Origin: Verrucomicrobiota bacterium
Lineage (GTDB): Bacteria > Verrucomicrobiota > Verrucomicrobiia > Limisphaerales > JAHDYP01
Direction: 5' to 3'
Assembly: GCA_023383055.1 (NCBI GenBank)
Contig: JAHDYP010000043.1
Coordinates: 1 to 33,365 of the forward strand
DNA: 33,365 nucleotides
Part shown: piece after piece, positions 25,871 to 32,862 of the stretch
Position numbering within the stretch: position 1 is the stretch's first letter
Layout of the letters: the number at the start of each line of letters is the position of its first letter
The notes under the pieces: generated by a model
The model's database searches: none
Told to the model about the DNA's origin: nothing
Seen by the model: the letters and a program-made list of their open reading frames with translations, nothing else
Position numbers and translations under genes: made by a program

Positions 25871-27221
25871 AATCGTGATCATCCTGGTGGTGAGTTTCGG
25901 GCTCCTGCTGGCGCTGAACGTGCCGGTGGCGGTGGCCATCGCCCTGGCGACGCTGCTGTCGGTGGTGGCGGCCGGGGGCGACGCCACCTATATCGTGGCC
26001 AACAAGCTGGCCAATGGCGTCGACAGCTTCGCCTTGCTGGCGATCCCGTTCTTCATTCTCTCCGGCAACCTGATGGGCCGCGGCGGCATCGCGCGCCGTC
26101 TCATGAACTTTGCCTCCGTCCTGGTGGGATGGGTGCCCGGCGGCCTCGCCTACGTCAATACCCTCACTTGCATGCTGTTCGGTTCGATCTCGGGATCCGC
26201 CGCCGCCGCCGTCTCGTCGGTCGGTGGTTTCATGATCCCCGAGATGACCCGCAAGGGTTATCCACGGGAGTTTTCGGTGGCGTTGACCACCACCTCCGCA
26301 ACGACCGGTCTCATCATCCCGCCGAGCAACATCATGATCGTCTACTCCGTCGCGGCGGGCCGTGTCTCGATCGCGGCGCTCTTCCTGGCGGGTATACTGC
26401 CGGGGTTGCTGGTCGGCCTTGCTCTCATGGGCGTTTGCCTGCTGCGCGCGCTCCGGGGCCGGCTGGTCGCCGGCGAGAAGTTGCCAATCCAGGGACAAAC
26501 CACCGGGCAACGGCTGCTTTCGGCCGGCTTGCTGGTCTGGCGCGGATTCGCCCAGGCGTTCTTGAGTCTGCTGCTGGTGGTGATGGTCATGGGCGGGATC
26601 TTGAGCGGATTCTGCACCGCCACCGAAGCCGCCGCCGTCGCCGTGGTCTATTCGTTCTTCCTCGCCGTTGTTTACTACCGTGAAGTCACACTGTCGGAGA
26701 TCCCCGCGCTCCTCCTGCAGACGGGTGTCACCACCGCCATCGTGATGCTGCTGATCGGCGCCAGCGCGGGCATGTCGTGGCTGCTCGCCAGTGAGGACAT
26801 CCCCCAGACAGCGTCGCAATCGCTCCTCCAACTCTCTGAAAACCCGGTAATCCTGCTCTTGACCATCAACCTCCTCCTCCTGGTGGTGGGGATGTTCATG
26901 GACATGACACCGGCCGTGTTGATTTTCACCCCCATTTTCCTGCCGGTCATGCAACGGATCGGCGCGCTCTGGCAACTCTCCGAAGCCGAAGTGGCCATTC
27001 ATTTCGGCATCATGATCATCACCAACCTCTGCATCGGCCTTTGCACCCCTCCGGTCGGTTCCTGCCTGTTCATCGGCTGCTCGGTGGGCAATACCAGCAT
27101 CGCCAAACTTACCCCCAGCCTGGTTCCGTTGGTGGCTGCGATGGTCCTGGCCCTGTTGGTTATCTCTTTCTGGCCAGACCTCGTTCTCCTGGTGCCCGGT
27201 TGGTTTGGTCAGCCACGATGA
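25863..27221 (+). CDS. dctM: TRAP transporter large membrane subunit
   Basis: A 452-residue permease with about 12 helices. Conserved segments include LLAIPFFILSGNLMGRGGIARRLMNFA, the first re-entrant hairpin region GSISGSAAAAVSSVGGFMIPEM, TTTSATTGLIIPPSNIMIVY and the GLCTPPVGSCLF motif near the end. These are the sodium- and substrate-binding loops of DctM/SiaM. The start overlaps dctQ by 8 bp (ATGAATGA), implying coupled translation. The gene ends 55 bp from the convergent kinase gene. Confidence 0.95.
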   Translation: MNEIVIILVVSFGLLLALNVPVAVAIALATLLSVVAAGGDATYIVANKLANGVDSFALLAIPFFILSGNLMGRGGIARRLMNFASVLVGWVPGGLAYVNTLTCMLFGSISGSAAAAVSSVGGFMIPEMTRKGYPREFSVALTTTSATTGLIIPPSNIMIVYSVAAGRVSIAALFLAGILPGLLVGLALMGVCLLRALRGRLVAGEKLPIQGQTTGQRLLSAGLLVWRGFAQAFLSLLLVVMVMGGILSGFCTATEAAAVAVVYSFFLAVVYYREVTLSEIPALLLQTGVTTAIVMLLIGASAGMSWLLASEDIPQTASQSLLQLSENPVILLLTINLLLLVVGMFMDMTPAVLIFTPIFLPVMQRIGALWQLSEAEVAIHFGIMIITNLCIGLCTPPVGSCLFIGCSVGNTSIAKLTPSLVPLVAAMVLALLVISFWPDLVLLVPGWFGQPR

Positions 27222-27276
27222 CCGATGCCAGGCGCGCGTCCCACCCGGTAGCGCAGGTTGTCGAACCCGCTGTGAA

Positions 27277-28476
27277 TCATCGAATCGCGCGCGCCCCGTC
27301 ATCAGAATGGCAGATCGCTACGAAAGCGTCCGGCGCCAGCTCGGGGTGGCGTTCGGCATACGCTCGCCGGATGGCGTTCGCGGCTGGCACGGCCGCCTCT
27401 CGATCCACCAGTCCGACACAGCAACCGCGGAATCCCGCGCCGCTGAACCTGGCGCCATAAACCCCTTCACAACCTCTCATGATCTCGTACAGATCCACCA
27501 GGGGCGGGCTGCCGCACTCGTAGTTCCGGATCGAGCTTTCACCCGACGCGGTCATGAGCCGGCCAAACTCGCCCAGGTCGCCCCGCTCCCACGCCCGGCA
27601 TCCGTGGTCAACGCGCGCAACCTCGGAAAAGAAATGGGCCGCACGACGGTCGAGCGGTTCCGGCAGCCGGTCCCGGTACGCCGCATATTCCCGTTCGCTG
27701 ACGCGCCCCAGCAAGGGCAGCTCCTGCCCTCGGCCCGCCGCGTTCAGGAGGATCCGTGCCGCGGCTTCGCACTCCGCCACGCGGCGGTTGTAGTCGGTCC
27801 CGACCAGTGCCTTTTTCAGTCCGGAGAAAGCCAGGAGAATACTCCAGGGCGACATCGACGGTGGAGCTGGAATCAGCCGGTGTCCGGCCGTTGCGCAGTC
27901 GATCCGGGTGAGTTGACCTTTCCGCGAAAGCAGGATTCCGGACGGATCGAGAATCCCATTGCGCAGTCCCAGGTAATGGTTCTCGATGGCCTGGTCCAGG
28001 CCGATGTTCGCCTCCGGACTGATCCGCAGCTCGTTCGCGTCTTCCAGGGCCAGCAAACAGGCGACCCCGACCGCGGCCGACGAGCTCAGTCCGCTCTCAC
28101 TCCAGGGACCGCTCATGACCCCGACTAACCCGCGCCCAAGCCGATAGCCGGCACGCGCCAGTACTTGAACCGCGCCGCGGGCATAATTGCCCCAATCCCG
28201 CCGCCGCGCCGTTCCGGGCGACGCCAACTCGAAGCGCACTTCACCCGGGAAATCCAGGCTGGTCAATCGCACCTCGCACGCCGGCACCGACGCATAGGCC
28301 AGCACCACTCCCTGGTCGATGGCCATCGCGGTCACCGGCCCGAGCTGATGGTCGATGTGCGCGCCCAGGGGGCAGATGCGATAAGGCGCAAAGACCAGCC
28401 GCGCGGAGGCTCGCCCGATGCCGTAACGGCTCCCGAGCTCTTGCACCATCCGATTCCGGTTTGACTCAAGGTCCAT
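27277..28476 (-). CDS. GHMP sugar kinase, galacturonokinase-like
   Basis: A 399-residue cytosolic kinase of the galactokinase/GHMP fold that phosphorylates a sugar at C1. The N-terminal sugar-binding motif reads APYRICPLGAHIDHQLG (30-46). Galactokinases have PGRVNLIGEHTDYN at this place, so the Glu-His-Thr-Asp is replaced by Ala-His-Ile-Asp. From memory, plant galacturonokinase has almost the same string (APYRICPLGAHIDHQGG). The ATP motif SGLSSSAAVGVACLLALE (128-145), the catalytic-type Asp in LRNGILDPSGILLS (177) and motif 3 YGARFSGAGFRGCC (340-353) also resemble the plant enzyme. ATG 28476 overlaps the upstream oxidoreductase by 11 bp; ATG 28449 is an alternative. It converges on the TRAP operon. 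Galactokinase activity is the main alternative. Confidence 0.85.
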   Translation of the reverse strand: MDLESNRNRMVQELGSRYGIGRASARLVFAPYRICPLGAHIDHQLGPVTAMAIDQGVVLAYASVPACEVRLTSLDFPGEVRFELASPGTARRRDWGNYARGAVQVLARAGYRLGRGLVGVMSGPWSESGLSSSAAVGVACLLALEDANELRISPEANIGLDQAIENHYLGLRNGILDPSGILLSRKGQLTRIDCATAGHRLIPAPPSMSPWSILLAFSGLKKALVGTDYNRRVAECEAAARILLNAAGRGQELPLLGRVSEREYAAYRDRLPEPLDRRAAHFFSEVARVDHGCRAWERGDLGEFGRLMTASGESSIRNYECGSPPLVDLYEIMRGCEGVYGARFSGAGFRGCCVGLVDREAAVPAANAIRRAYAERHPELAPDAFVAICHSDDGARAIR

Positions 28477-29668
28477 GGGAATTGCAGGCCGGTTCACGCC
28501 CCGGTGCGGCATAGCGCGGCAAGTGGGGGCGCGCCAAACGAAAACCACTGTCGAACGCTTTCAGCGCGGCCAGGGCGGCTACTTTGACTGGCTCTTGCTC
28601 GTGGCTGCTTTTCCAGAGCGCTCCACTCAACTGAAAAGCGAGCCACGCCAGTCGCGGATTGGGATAAACGCCGTGCAGCAGGGTGGTCGCGGGCACTTCG
28701 GCGCGCCATTGATCCAGCGTCGACAGTATCGCCTCATACGAACTGGAGGTGGCCTCCCAACGCTGATCGACGCCGTTGATCCGAAGATATTTGCTTCCTT
28801 CGAGATAATCCGCCTCGAGGACAAAAGGCTGGCCATCCGCGCGCCCGCGAAGGATCCGTCGTTTGCTCCAGGCAGCGCCGCGCTTGAAGTTTGTGATGCC
28901 ATCGACCGTTAATCGCCCAAGATCCAGTCGGTAATCGCACCGGCCATCCACGACGTAAGGATACAGCTCGGGGTTGGGTGGAACGTATGGGGATGATGTC
29001 GCGCGGATCGAAACACCGTCCGGAAGCATTGCCTCGAGCCCGCCCCGCAGCGTGGCCAGGAGATAAATCAAAAAGGCCAGGCAATGCACCGATTCCTGAA
29101 ATTGTATCGGCAGCATCCGCTTGTGGTTCCGCGCGATGGCGGGATCCTCGCGGTCCTTGGAACGTTCCAGCGTCATCGAGTCGAGCTGCCATTCCTTGAA
29201 CTGCGTGAGATAGCCGACGATCCGGCGCGTCAACGGATCGAAGAGCTCCGGAAAATTGTACAGCATCACCGCGCGGCCGCGCTCCACACTCTCGATGATC
29301 GCCTGCGCTTGCTCCGGGCACTCCGGTGACACCATCGGCTTTTCGTTCAGGATCCAGATCGGTTCTGATTGGCTACGCTCGAAGAGTGACTGCAGGCCGG
29401 TCTGCCGGGATTCCGGGTGAAGTGCCAAATGAAACAGCTCGGCCTCCACGCGGTAGAAGGCGGACTCGTCTGAAATCCGCGTCACCATTTCAGCCTGGAG
29501 CTCGGCGGGAGGTGGCCCGGGATCGTAAACGTAGGTTCGGAGGCCGCGTCGCAAAGCGGCGTCGAGGACTTTGCGGCCGATGTAGCCCCAGGCCCCCGCA
29601 ATGGCCACCGATTTCAGCGGCCCACTGGCACCGCCGCCTCGACTGGCGTTTCCGTGTTCCCTGTCCAT
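28466..29668 (-). CDS. NAD(P)-binding oxidoreductase, Gfo/Idh/MocA-like
   Basis: A 400-residue cytosolic protein. After a Gly/Ser-rich N-terminus comes a Rossmann strand-loop, SVAIAGAWGYIGRKVLDAALRRG, a GxxGxxG-like turn. FHLALHPESRQTG and the IWILNEKPMVSPECPEQAQ segment follow, the latter matching the EKP motif of Gfo/Idh/MocA dehydrogenases. The second half has beta-rich stretches consistent with the family's substrate domain, but overall similarity is modest. The GTG at 29719 is an alternative start that adds 17 residues. Its end overlaps the kinase start, so the pair is likely one operon and acts in one sugar pathway. Substrate unknown; oxidation of a uronate or sugar acid is a guess from context. 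Confidence 0.7.
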   Translation of the reverse strand: MDREHGNASRGGGASGPLKSVAIAGAWGYIGRKVLDAALRRGLRTYVYDPGPPPAELQAEMVTRISDESAFYRVEAELFHLALHPESRQTGLQSLFERSQSEPIWILNEKPMVSPECPEQAQAIIESVERGRAVMLYNFPELFDPLTRRIVGYLTQFKEWQLDSMTLERSKDREDPAIARNHKRMLPIQFQESVHCLAFLIYLLATLRGGLEAMLPDGVSIRATSSPYVPPNPELYPYVVDGRCDYRLDLGRLTVDGITNFKRGAAWSKRRILRGRADGQPFVLEADYLEGSKYLRINGVDQRWEATSSSYEAILSTLDQWRAEVPATTLLHGVYPNPRLAWLAFQLSGALWKSSHEQEPVKVAALAALKAFDSGFRLARPHLPRYAAPGREPACNSHGP

Positions 29669-30055
29669 GGCCCGCGACTTTGGCACCCGCTCCGCCCGCG
29701 TCAACTTCCGGCCACTCACCGCGATGAACGGTGGGACTCGCCGGGACTGCCGAATGAGTTTGGCTGCCTGGGCGCCGTGGTGGCCGACAGCCTGGAGGAA
29801 GTCAGCGCCGAAGCGGTCGATCGCCTGCGACTGACCAGGGTTATTCCCGCCGGGGGCCAGTTGAAGCTGGGATCAAACTGATTCGAAAGCGGCCTCGGTT
29901 GTTCTCCCGGTCTCGCCAGATCCGATCCCCGCCTTGGCCTCGCATCTGACATATTGGGGTCAAAATCGGTTAACCCCCAACATCTTGTGGAGGGGGTGAC
30001 GTCTTTAACAAATTACTAATTGATAACAGATTAGTAGCATGTTGGTAGTTCGTCC
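29669..30055. other. Intergenic region with composition shift
   Basis: No convincing gene. The first 200 bp still resemble the GC-rich neighbours. From about 29950 the sequence becomes AT-rich. It contains TTGGGGT (29954-29960), AACCCCCAA (29972-29980) and GGGGGT (29992-29997), which can form alternative hairpins, plus the palindrome GGTTAACC (29968-29975). The change marks the left edge of the decayed accessory region. Confidence 0.5.
30014..30036. promoter_or_regulatory. Dyad, possible operator upstream of the Fic remnant
   Basis: TACTAAT (30014-30020) and ATTAGTA (30030-30036) are perfect inverted repeats around 9 bp, about 20 bp before the GTG of the Fic gene, in AT-rich DNA. The placement fits an operator or autoregulatory site. 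No regulator gene is adjacent. Confidence 0.4.
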
Positions 30056-30558
30056 GTGAAGAAACCAAAACAGCCGCCATCGATGTTGACGCTGATAAAG
30101 AGCCTCAACCAGCCGGAGCGGCTGTTCGAAATAATACAGAAAGTTGCCAGCCCGACGTGTGATGGGCGCTATCTGCATTGGGACGAGTTGCAGTATCGGA
30201 AGCCGCCTGAAGGGCTCACGAGGGAAGAGTGGTGGCTGGGTTTAAGATTTCAGCGGCAGACCGGCGCTCGACCGGTCCCGCTGGAAGATACCGAGGGCAG
30301 AGACTTTCGGTTTTCTGTGCCAGATCTGGTGGCAGATCTCGTACATCAGATTGACCGTGGGGGCGGAACATTCGTTGAAATACCCGAGCAAGTAACCAGT
30401 GCCGAACATCGAGATCGGTATGTGGTACGTTCTCTTATGGAGGAGGCGATCACTTCCAGCCAACTGGAAGGGGCGGCAACAACCAGGGAGGTCGCGAAGA
30501 AGATGCTCGCTGAGGGGCGCAGGCCACGCGACCGCAGCGAGCGGATGATTGTCAACAG
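30056..30558 (+). pseudogene. Fic-family protein, N-terminal half only
   Basis: From GTG 30056, about 167 codons match the N-terminal part of Fic proteins: GRYLHWDELQYRKPPEGLTREEWW, FRFSVPD, and the inhibitory-helix segment EEAITSSQLEGAATTREVAKKML. The last contains the [S/T]xxxE[G/N] motif (S134 to G139) that blocks AMP transfer in class II Fic enzymes. Similarity stops abruptly after RSERMIVN at about 30557. The frame stays open to 30781 but reads across the antisense of the tRNA gene and is not protein-like. The catalytic HPFxxGNGR motif is missing and does not appear in any frame before the tRNA, so the gene is broken. Fic domains AMPylate target proteins, often as toxins. Confidence 0.8.
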
Positions 30559-30668
30559 CGTTCTTTGCTCCAAGGGATCTGGAAACACGTCTCCGGACAA
30601 AGTAGGGTTGTACCCACACCGGCTCTACGCCCCCTCCACAACAACCAGCCTGCATTGTACGAGGGGAA

Positions 30669-30752
30669 TGCCGGTGGAGGGGCTCGAACCCCCACGTCCT
30701 CACGGACACCAGATTTTGAGTCTAGCGCGTCTGCCAATTCCGCCACACCGGC
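30669..30752 (-). tRNA. tRNA-Leu (anticodon CAA)
   Basis: The minus strand folds as a class II tRNA of 84 nt. The acceptor stem is GCCGGTG/CACCGGC with discriminator A. A D-loop with AATTGGCAGACGC follows. The anticodon arm is CTAGA-CTCAAAA-TCTGG, giving anticodon CAA at 30716-30718. A long variable arm (TGTCCGTGAGGACG) and the T-arm GGGGGTTCGAGCCCCTC complete it. CCA is not encoded (ATT follows). It decodes UUG. The broken Fic gene lies on its 3' side and an integrase remnant on its 5' side. Confidence 0.96.
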
Positions 30753-30760
30753 AATGCTGG

Positions 30761-30789
30761 TATTCAGAAGGTTGCCGCTGAGGTGTCAA
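30761..30789 (-). promoter_or_regulatory. Candidate promoter of tRNA-Leu
   Basis: Reading the minus strand, a perfect TTGACA (30784-30789) is followed after 17 bp by TGAATA (30761-30766), 8 bp before the tRNA 5' end. The -10 match is poor but the spacing and position fit. Further upstream lies a hairpin, TCGGGT (30798-30803) with ACCCGA (30811-30816). Confidence 0.45.
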
Positions 30790-30949
30790 GGAGGAAGTCG
30801 GGTTTTGTATACCCGATGTGTATCCCATGTGCATCAATCGGGGCGGTACCTTTAGTCATTGCGGTTCAATGGGTCCGGTTGGGTCCAGATGAAGTCATCG
30901 AGATCGCGCGCATGTTGATGACAAATCTAGCTGCTTTAAGGTTTCATGC

Positions 30950-31255
30950 ATGTCTGTCAACCGTCTGCAACTTGCGTGGCGCTCGTTTCCAAAGGTGCCG
31001 TGCCTGCAGCAATACGTCAGCAACGGAAATCACAATGCCCGAGCTCGGGTTAACGCCAGGCTGATTCGCGAAAGTACCAAAACGGACACTTGGAGCATCG
31101 CCAAGCTGCGGCTCACGGGTTTTCTGATGAAGCACGAAAAGGCGCGGGGCACGATCGTGGTGCCCAACTTCGGCGAGTCAGTGGAGCTCTTCACCAACGA
31201 GTTCAACAGCGGCCCAAGCACCAAACCGGAGAGCAAACGTTACCGTCTTTGGGTC
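30950..31255 (+). pseudogene. Tyrosine recombinase (integrase), N-terminal remnant
   Basis: About 100 codons from ATG 30950 resemble the N-terminal part of phage-type integrases. WRSFPKVPCLQQYVSNGNHNA is like the arm-type beta strands, and ARVNARLIRESTKTDTWSIAKLRL with GFLMKHEKARG corresponds to the usual (R)xSLxTxxxxxAKxRLxxFL pattern. NFGESVELFTNEF and TKPESKRYRLW match the start of the core-binding SAM-like domain. Similarity ends near residue 102. The remaining frame to 31537 is not integrase-like, and the catalytic R-H-R-Y domain is absent. A decayed mobile element is the likely source. The assignment rests on pattern recognition of a short stretch. Confidence 0.65.
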
Positions 31256-31464
31256 CTCTTTGAAGGCCCAGCGGCGGTCGGACGATTGCCTCGTCCCACC
31301 GCCGTAAAGCCTCAGGGTCCCTGCCTCGCTCACCTCCGCGGGCAGCATCTGCTGTCAGGTTCCCGGCGTCCCGGCGACCGTACATTTCCAAACTCCCCAA
31401 GGGCATCCTTCCAGATGTCATTCAGGACGTGCGACCCAGTCGAGGGCGGCTCCTTCGGATCGAT

Positions 31465-31797
31465 TCAAAACTTCCTGGCGAACCGAAGCGTGAGCAAGCA
31501 GGCCATGAGTGCCGCCATTGCCGGAAGGAACATGTAAGCCCAGAACAGCAGGGATGCCTCCTCGATCGGCAGGAAGAAGCCAACGGCCGCCAGAAGCACC
31601 ACCAGGCTGCTCCAGACTATCAGTTGACTGCCGCCGTGCCGGTTGATGCGGTACCAGTTCTCCGGGGAGGCGAGTGACTGCCGGATGCGCACTCCGTAAG
31701 CACGGTTCGGAGCCACCAAGTTCTTCCGGAGAGGAACCGCCACCAAGATCAAAAGCAGGCCGACGAAGAGATCTGTGATCAAGACCAGCGTTGTCAT
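31465..31797 (-). CDS. SdpI/DUF-type small membrane protein
   Basis: A 110-residue protein with three hydrophobic segments (VLITDLFVGLLLILVAVPL, LIVWSSLVVLLAAVGFF and LLFWAYMFLPAMAALMACLL). Between the first two it carries VAPNRAYGVRIRQSLASPENWYRINRHGG, the diagnostic loop of SdpI-family proteins (NxxYGxRxxxxLxxxxxWYxxNRxxG). SdpI of Bacillus confers immunity to a toxin, but most homologues are uncharacterised. ATG 31797 begins just before the first helix; upstream codons to 31908 lack features. It lies within decayed accessory DNA yet appears intact. The preceding stretch 31256-31464 shows nothing recognisable. Confidence 0.75.
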   Translation of the reverse strand: MTTLVLITDLFVGLLLILVAVPLRKNLVAPNRAYGVRIRQSLASPENWYRINRHGGSQLIVWSSLVVLLAAVGFFLPIEEASLLFWAYMFLPAMAALMACLLTLRFARKF

Positions 31798-32083
31798 AAC
31801 TACGAACTGAAGTTCGGCAAAACATCCTGCGTTCTTCAACGCACCGCCAGTACAATTCGACACCGTATTCGTATCAAGGCGCTGAACACCAATGGAGGGG
31901 CGTTCCATTTCCGCACTCCCGATGAAGTGGTAGGCGCGAATAAATCCAATCCCGCCGACCGCAAATGCAGTTCTTCAAGCGCTCGTCTACTGCTTCACAA
32001 TCTCGCCGAATCCTCGGTCGGTGAATGCCTGCAAGGTTTCGGTTCGCAGATATCCGTGCGAAGCCAGATCCGCCAGACATCTG

Positions 32084-32107
32084 GAGGGGCGAGCTACCGC
32101 GAGCCCG
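32084..32107. repeat. REP-like dispersed repeat, copy 2
   Basis: Identical over 24 bp to 21728-21751. The 5' side differs: here it is preceded by the palindrome CCAGACATCTGG. Downstream flanks (CCAATCC versus ACCTTGC) also differ, so only the 24-bp core is shared. Confidence 0.75.
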
Positions 32108-32153
32108 CCAATCCAAAATCCCCATCGCCCCCTTCTTCCTCTTGATTCTCGGA

Positions 32154-32186
32154 TTTCAGCTTTCTGCTTTCAACTTTCAGCTTTCA
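32154..32186. repeat. TTTCAGC-type repeat, left arm of inverted pair
   Basis: TTTCAGCTTTC (32154-32164), a TGCTTTCAAC spacer and TTTCAGCTTTCA (32175-32186). The last 12-mer is the exact reverse complement of 32684-32695, on the other side of the PIN gene. Confidence 0.7.
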
Positions 32187-32289
32187 CTTTGCAGTCGGCA
32201 CCATTACTGACCTTGCGTGACAACCGTTTGCCTTACCATCCGGGATTGTCTCTCACCGAAACACGCGCCGCCATTCACCACGGACGGAA

Positions 32290-32686
32290 GTGATTGTTGT
32301 CGACGCCACCGTCGTCGCGGGATGCCTCCTCCCCTCCGACGAATTCCACGCCCAAGCCGAGGCGGTTCCCGCCAGGGATCCTGATTGGCATTGCCCGGAA
32401 TTGGTCTTCTCGGAGGTCCGCAGCGTGGCCATGAAGCATCGCCGCAAGGGTGACACGCTCGATGCCACCATCGCTCGATGCCATCTCACGGCCGCCGCGG
32501 TTGCGGTGTATCGCATGTATTCCCACAGCGTCTTGCACGCCGCCGAAGAAGGAGGCATTTGGGTCTGCGACGCCGAATACGTCGCCCTCGCGTCAGTTGC
32601 AGGTAAAACTCGTAACCACGGATGAGAGACTCCTGGCCCAGTTCCCTTCCGTGGCCATCTCCCCAACGGATTTCCTGACACGCTGA
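32290..32686 (+). pseudogene. PIN-domain toxin, frameshifted
   Basis: The GTG at 32290 begins MIVVDATVVAGCLLPSDEFH. Acidic residues expected for a PIN ribonuclease are present: D5, E42 in LVFSEVRS and D94 in WVCDAEYVALA. After ALA (about 32592) the frame goes astray and stops at 32625. The next frame continues QLQVKLVTTDERLLAQFPSV, including the fourth Asp (TTDERLL), and ISPTDFL to 32686, exactly the expected PIN C-terminus. A single extra base near 32591-32594 explains this. PIN toxins of VapC type cleave RNA and are paired with an antitoxin; the upstream stub may be its remains. Reading error remains possible. Confidence 0.75.
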
Positions 32687-32695
32687 AAGCTGAAA
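32684..32695. repeat. TGAAAGCTGAAA, right arm of inverted pair
   Basis: Perfect reverse complement of 32175-32186. It overlaps the last codon of the PIN frame. A similar GAAAGCTGA string also occurs in the first codons of the response regulator (about 32880-32892). Confidence 0.65.
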
Positions 32696-32862
32696 TGACC
32701 GTTTCCGTGTCCGCGTCCTGCCCAAGTCCGAGATATAACCTCGCGCCAAGGGCGGTCCCAGCCCCGACACCGTCTACTACTACTGAGACTACCGAGTTGG
32801 GGGGAACTCCCGAATTGTGAGACGCCGGTCACAGGGTCTGTTTCATGCTGTCATCGGCCTGA

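Larger units (their letters stand above)
31798..32289. other. Intergenic region with repeats, no clear gene
   Basis: No supported complete gene. It contains CCAGACATCTGG (32073-32084), the REP-like repeat (32084-32107) and a T/C-rich stretch of TTTCAGC-type units (32154-32186). In the frame ending at 32293 the last codons (LRDNRLPYHPGLSLTETRAAIHHGRK from about 32213, split here in thought as a short tail) end in a TGA overlapping the PIN GTG, as antitoxin genes do. This may be the stub of a lost antitoxin, but it is too short to identify. Confidence 0.4.

Noticed and set aside
25809..27302. 497-codon minus-strand open frame opposite dctM
   Set aside because: Antisense shadow with His/Asp/Gln-rich translation, no recognisable fold.
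29654..29881. 75-codon plus-strand frame antisense to and beyond the oxidoreductase start
   Set aside because: No start signal or similarity; half overlaps a supported gene.
30559..30781. Continuation of the Fic reading frame
   Set aside because: Runs antisense through the tRNA gene and has no Fic similarity; open only by chance.
31203..31421. 72-codon minus-strand frame after the integrase remnant
   Set aside because: Arg/Gly-rich, overlaps the integrase fragment, no known domain.
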